Part shown: in pieces, positions 27,690 through 29,135 of the stretch
Position numbering within the stretch: the stretch's first letter is position 1
Layout: every line of letters begins with the position of its first letter
Assembly (NCBI GenBank): GCA_003211335.1
Contig: QCTA01000005.1
Coordinates: 1 to 29,135 of the forward strand
DNA: 29,135 bases
Reading direction: 5' to 3'
Source: Prochlorococcus sp. AG-670-O11
Lineage (GTDB): Bacteria > Cyanobacteriota > Cyanobacteriia > PCC-6307 > Cyanobiaceae
Position numbers and translations under genes: made by a program
The notes under the pieces: model-generated
Seen by the model: the letters and a program-made list of their open reading frames with translations, nothing else
Database searches by the model: none
What the model was told of the DNA's origin: nothing

Positions 27690-28334
27690 TTATAAACCTG
27701 TAATAAAAAAGTTAAAGCAAAACGCTGCTGAAATTGGCACGATAAAATTATCTATTCCATAAATACTAAATTGTTCAAGTATTGTAGAAATAGAAGCAAT
27801 AGTAAAAAAATTTATATTAAAAGTGTATTTTTGGATATAACTTAAACTAAAAACTACTATTAAGCTTGTAAGAAACATAGTGGTTGTGCCATAAAAGGAT
27901 TTTTTTTGGTTTAATAAAATCCAACTTTTGGATTTAAAGTTTTTTCCTATTAATGCTGCAAAGCCATCACCAAATGTCATTATGAAAAAACCAGCAATGA
28001 GTGAAGTTGGATCTTTTTCCCAATAAAGGTAAATTAAAATAAATAAACTTAAACAATAAAATAATGTTCCATAACTTTTTCTATCTACATCCTCAATAGT
28101 TGGAAACAATTTAGATTGGTAATTTATGAAAGTTAATAATGAAACAAGTCCTGTAAAATAAAGTGCAGAATTTTGATCTATGTCTAGGAATTTTGCGAGA
28201 GGAATTAAAGGTCCGATTCCAATATGAATAATTTTTCTCAGTACTTCTTTATTATTTGGATTAAACCTTTTATAAATTATTGATATACAAAAAATAATAA
28301 ATATATAAATTAAAATAAAAACAAAATTCAACAA
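27690..28334 (-). CDS. CTP-dependent phytol/dolichol kinase-family membrane protein (VTE5-like)
   Basis: A 214-residue membrane protein with about six or seven hydrophobic helices, of the phytol/dolichol kinase and cytidylyltransferase superfamily. Signature parts are EVLRKIIHIGIGPLIPLA near the N-terminus, MTFGDGFAALIGKNF in the middle, KKSFYGTTTMFLTS after it and IYGIDNFIVPISAA near the C-terminus. The cyanobacterial members related to plant VTE5 phosphorylate phytol released from chlorophyll, allowing reuse for chlorophyll or tocopherol. Phytol as substrate is inferred from family. The frame has no Met before residue 118, so the start is one of two consecutive TTG codons, 5 bases after the sigma-factor stop; translation is probably coupled. 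Confidence 0.85.
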   Translation of the reverse strand: MLNFVFILIYIFIIFCISIIYKRFNPNNKEVLRKIIHIGIGPLIPLAKFLDIDQNSALYFTGLVSLLTFINYQSKLFPTIEDVDRKSYGTLFYCLSLFILIYLYWEKDPTSLIAGFFIMTFGDGFAALIGKNFKSKSWILLNQKKSFYGTTTMFLTSLIVVFSLSYIQKYTFNINFFTIASISTILEQFSIYGIDNFIVPISAAFCFNFFITGL

Positions 28335-28339
28335 CTTTA

Positions 28340-29135
28340 TTAGGCTGCTTTTTGATGAGTGGTCATTACTCTTAGTTTTAATATTGCCTTAGCTTCTAGT
28401 TGCCTAACTCTTTCTCTGGATACATTTATTTGTCTTCCTATTTCGGCTAGTGTAAGAGGTTCTTCTCCGTCTAAGCCGAATCTAAGTTTCATAATTTTTT
28501 GTTCTCTTTCATTTAGTTGAGTCAGCCAAGTGCCTAAATGTTCTTTTTGGATAGTTCTATCCATTCCTTCCATAGGCTCTTCCCCATTTGGATCGGGAAT
28601 AAGTTCACCCAAAGTACTACGATCTTCTTCTCCTCTTGCGTGAGCATCAAGAGATGCGCATGGAGCACTTTGAGAGATTAAGTCTTCTAAATCTTTTTGC
28701 TCAATTCCCATTGCTGTTGCCATTTCTAATCTGGTTGGTTGCCTTCCAGATTTTTGAGATAATTCTCTGGATACTCTCCTCATTTTGGAAAGCTTTTCAC
28801 TAATATGTATCGGCAATCGAATTGTTCTAGCACTATTATCAATAGCTCTTGTCATTCCTTGTCTAATCCACCAATAAGCATAAGTAGAAAATTTATATCC
28901 CATCGCAGGATCAAATTTATCAACCGCTCTCTCTAAGCCTATAGCACCTTCTTGTACCAAGTCTAATAATTCTAAACCTTGATTTTGATACTTCTTGGCA
29001 ACAGATACTACTAGTCTTAAATTCGCTGACATCATTCTATCTCTAGCTCTTTTCCCAATTTTAATGAGGCGAAGATTTTTTGATGATCTTTCTATCTCAG
29101 GAATTTCTAGCATTTTTTTCATGTTTTGAACATGA
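28340..29135 (-). CDS. RNA polymerase sigma-70 family factor, group 2 (N-terminus beyond window)
   Basis: Directs RNA polymerase to promoters. 264 residues are visible. The frame stays open to the right edge, where HVQN precedes MKKMLEIP; that is the normal inside of region 1.2 in cyanobacterial sigma factors, so the Met there is not the start and the true N-terminus is missing. Region 2 includes [39 protein letters not shown] and the melting segment [20 protein letters not shown]. Region 3 and region 4.2 ([20 protein letters not shown]) follow. Cyanobacteria have one principal (group 1) and several group 2 sigma factors; the C-terminus and context suggest group 2, but without region 1.1 this is not certain. 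It is upstream of, and probably co-transcribed with, the phytol kinase-like gene. Confidence 0.93.
   Translation of the reverse strand, partial: HVQNMKKMLEIPEIERSSKNLRLIKIGKRARDRMMSANLRLVVSVAKKYQNQGLELLDLVQEGAIGLERAVDKFDPAMGYKFSTYAYWWIRQGMTRAIDNSARTIRLPIHISEKLSKMRRVSRELSQKSGRQPTRLEMATAMGIEQKDLEDLISQSAPCASLDAHARGEEDRSTLGELIPDPNGEEPMEGMDRTIQKEHLGTWLTQLNEREQKIMKLRFGLDGEEPLTLAEIGRQINVSRERVRQLEAKAILKLRVMTTHQKAA

Noticed and set aside
1..29135. tRNA, rRNA, CRISPR, insertion sequence, toxin-antitoxin or phage genes
   Set aside because: Nothing resembling them was seen; gaps between genes are short, and all long frames are core genes.

Overview
The window looks like core chromosome of a high-light type Prochlorococcus (marine picocyanobacterium). 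The reasons are the very low G+C content (judged by eye, near 30%), short intergenic gaps, cyanobacteria-restricted families (a DUF1400 protein, DUF3134, an ABC1/UbiB kinase, a cyanobacterial group-2 sigma factor, a VTE5-like phytol kinase) and the order purL - small PRC-barrel-like gene - dnaN, which from memory is the place where published Prochlorococcus chromosomes are numbered from. I see no insertion sequence, prophage, CRISPR array, tRNA or rRNA. Nothing in base composition or context suggests recent transfer.

Layout, left to right. (1) A minus-strand block dnaN -> PRC-barrel-like gene -> purL, with purL cut by the left edge. (2) A gene-free stretch of about 346 bases (3894-4239) with a cluster of DnaA-box-like 9-mers, the best candidate for the replication origin. 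(3) A tight minus-strand operon ABC1/UbiB kinase -> DUF1400 secreted protein -> thrC. (4) Divergent plus-strand recN and uvrA, then a sucrose-phosphate-synthase-type glycosyltransferase whose 3' end runs antisense into a small conserved gene. (5) A minus-strand cluster DUF3134 -> mraY -> small conserved gene. (6) A small membrane protein and argG on plus, converging on rpsF and aroE on minus. (7) dnaK on plus, with its stop codon interlocked with that of a ThiO-like oxidase on minus. (8) purU on plus, then acnB -> clcA on minus. (9) DAHP synthase on plus, converging on a minus-strand pair: the sigma factor (cut by the right edge) and the phytol kinase-like gene.

Functionally this is housekeeping: replication and repair (dnaN, recN, uvrA), purine and one-carbon metabolism (purL, purU), amino-acid and aromatic synthesis (thrC, argG, aroE, DAHP synthase), cell wall (mraY), compatible solute synthesis (spsA), TCA branch (acnB), ion exchange (clcA), isoprenoid/chlorophyll-phytol salvage (VTE5-like, ABC1 kinase), translation (rpsF), chaperone (dnaK) and transcription (sigma factor). 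I found no convincing undescribed multi-gene system. The points most worth a second look are the origin-like region, the truncated spsA with its antisense tail, a stem-bulge-stem structure in the rpsF leader, a perfect 9-bp inverted repeat between uvrA and spsA, and several genes that seem to start with TTG.
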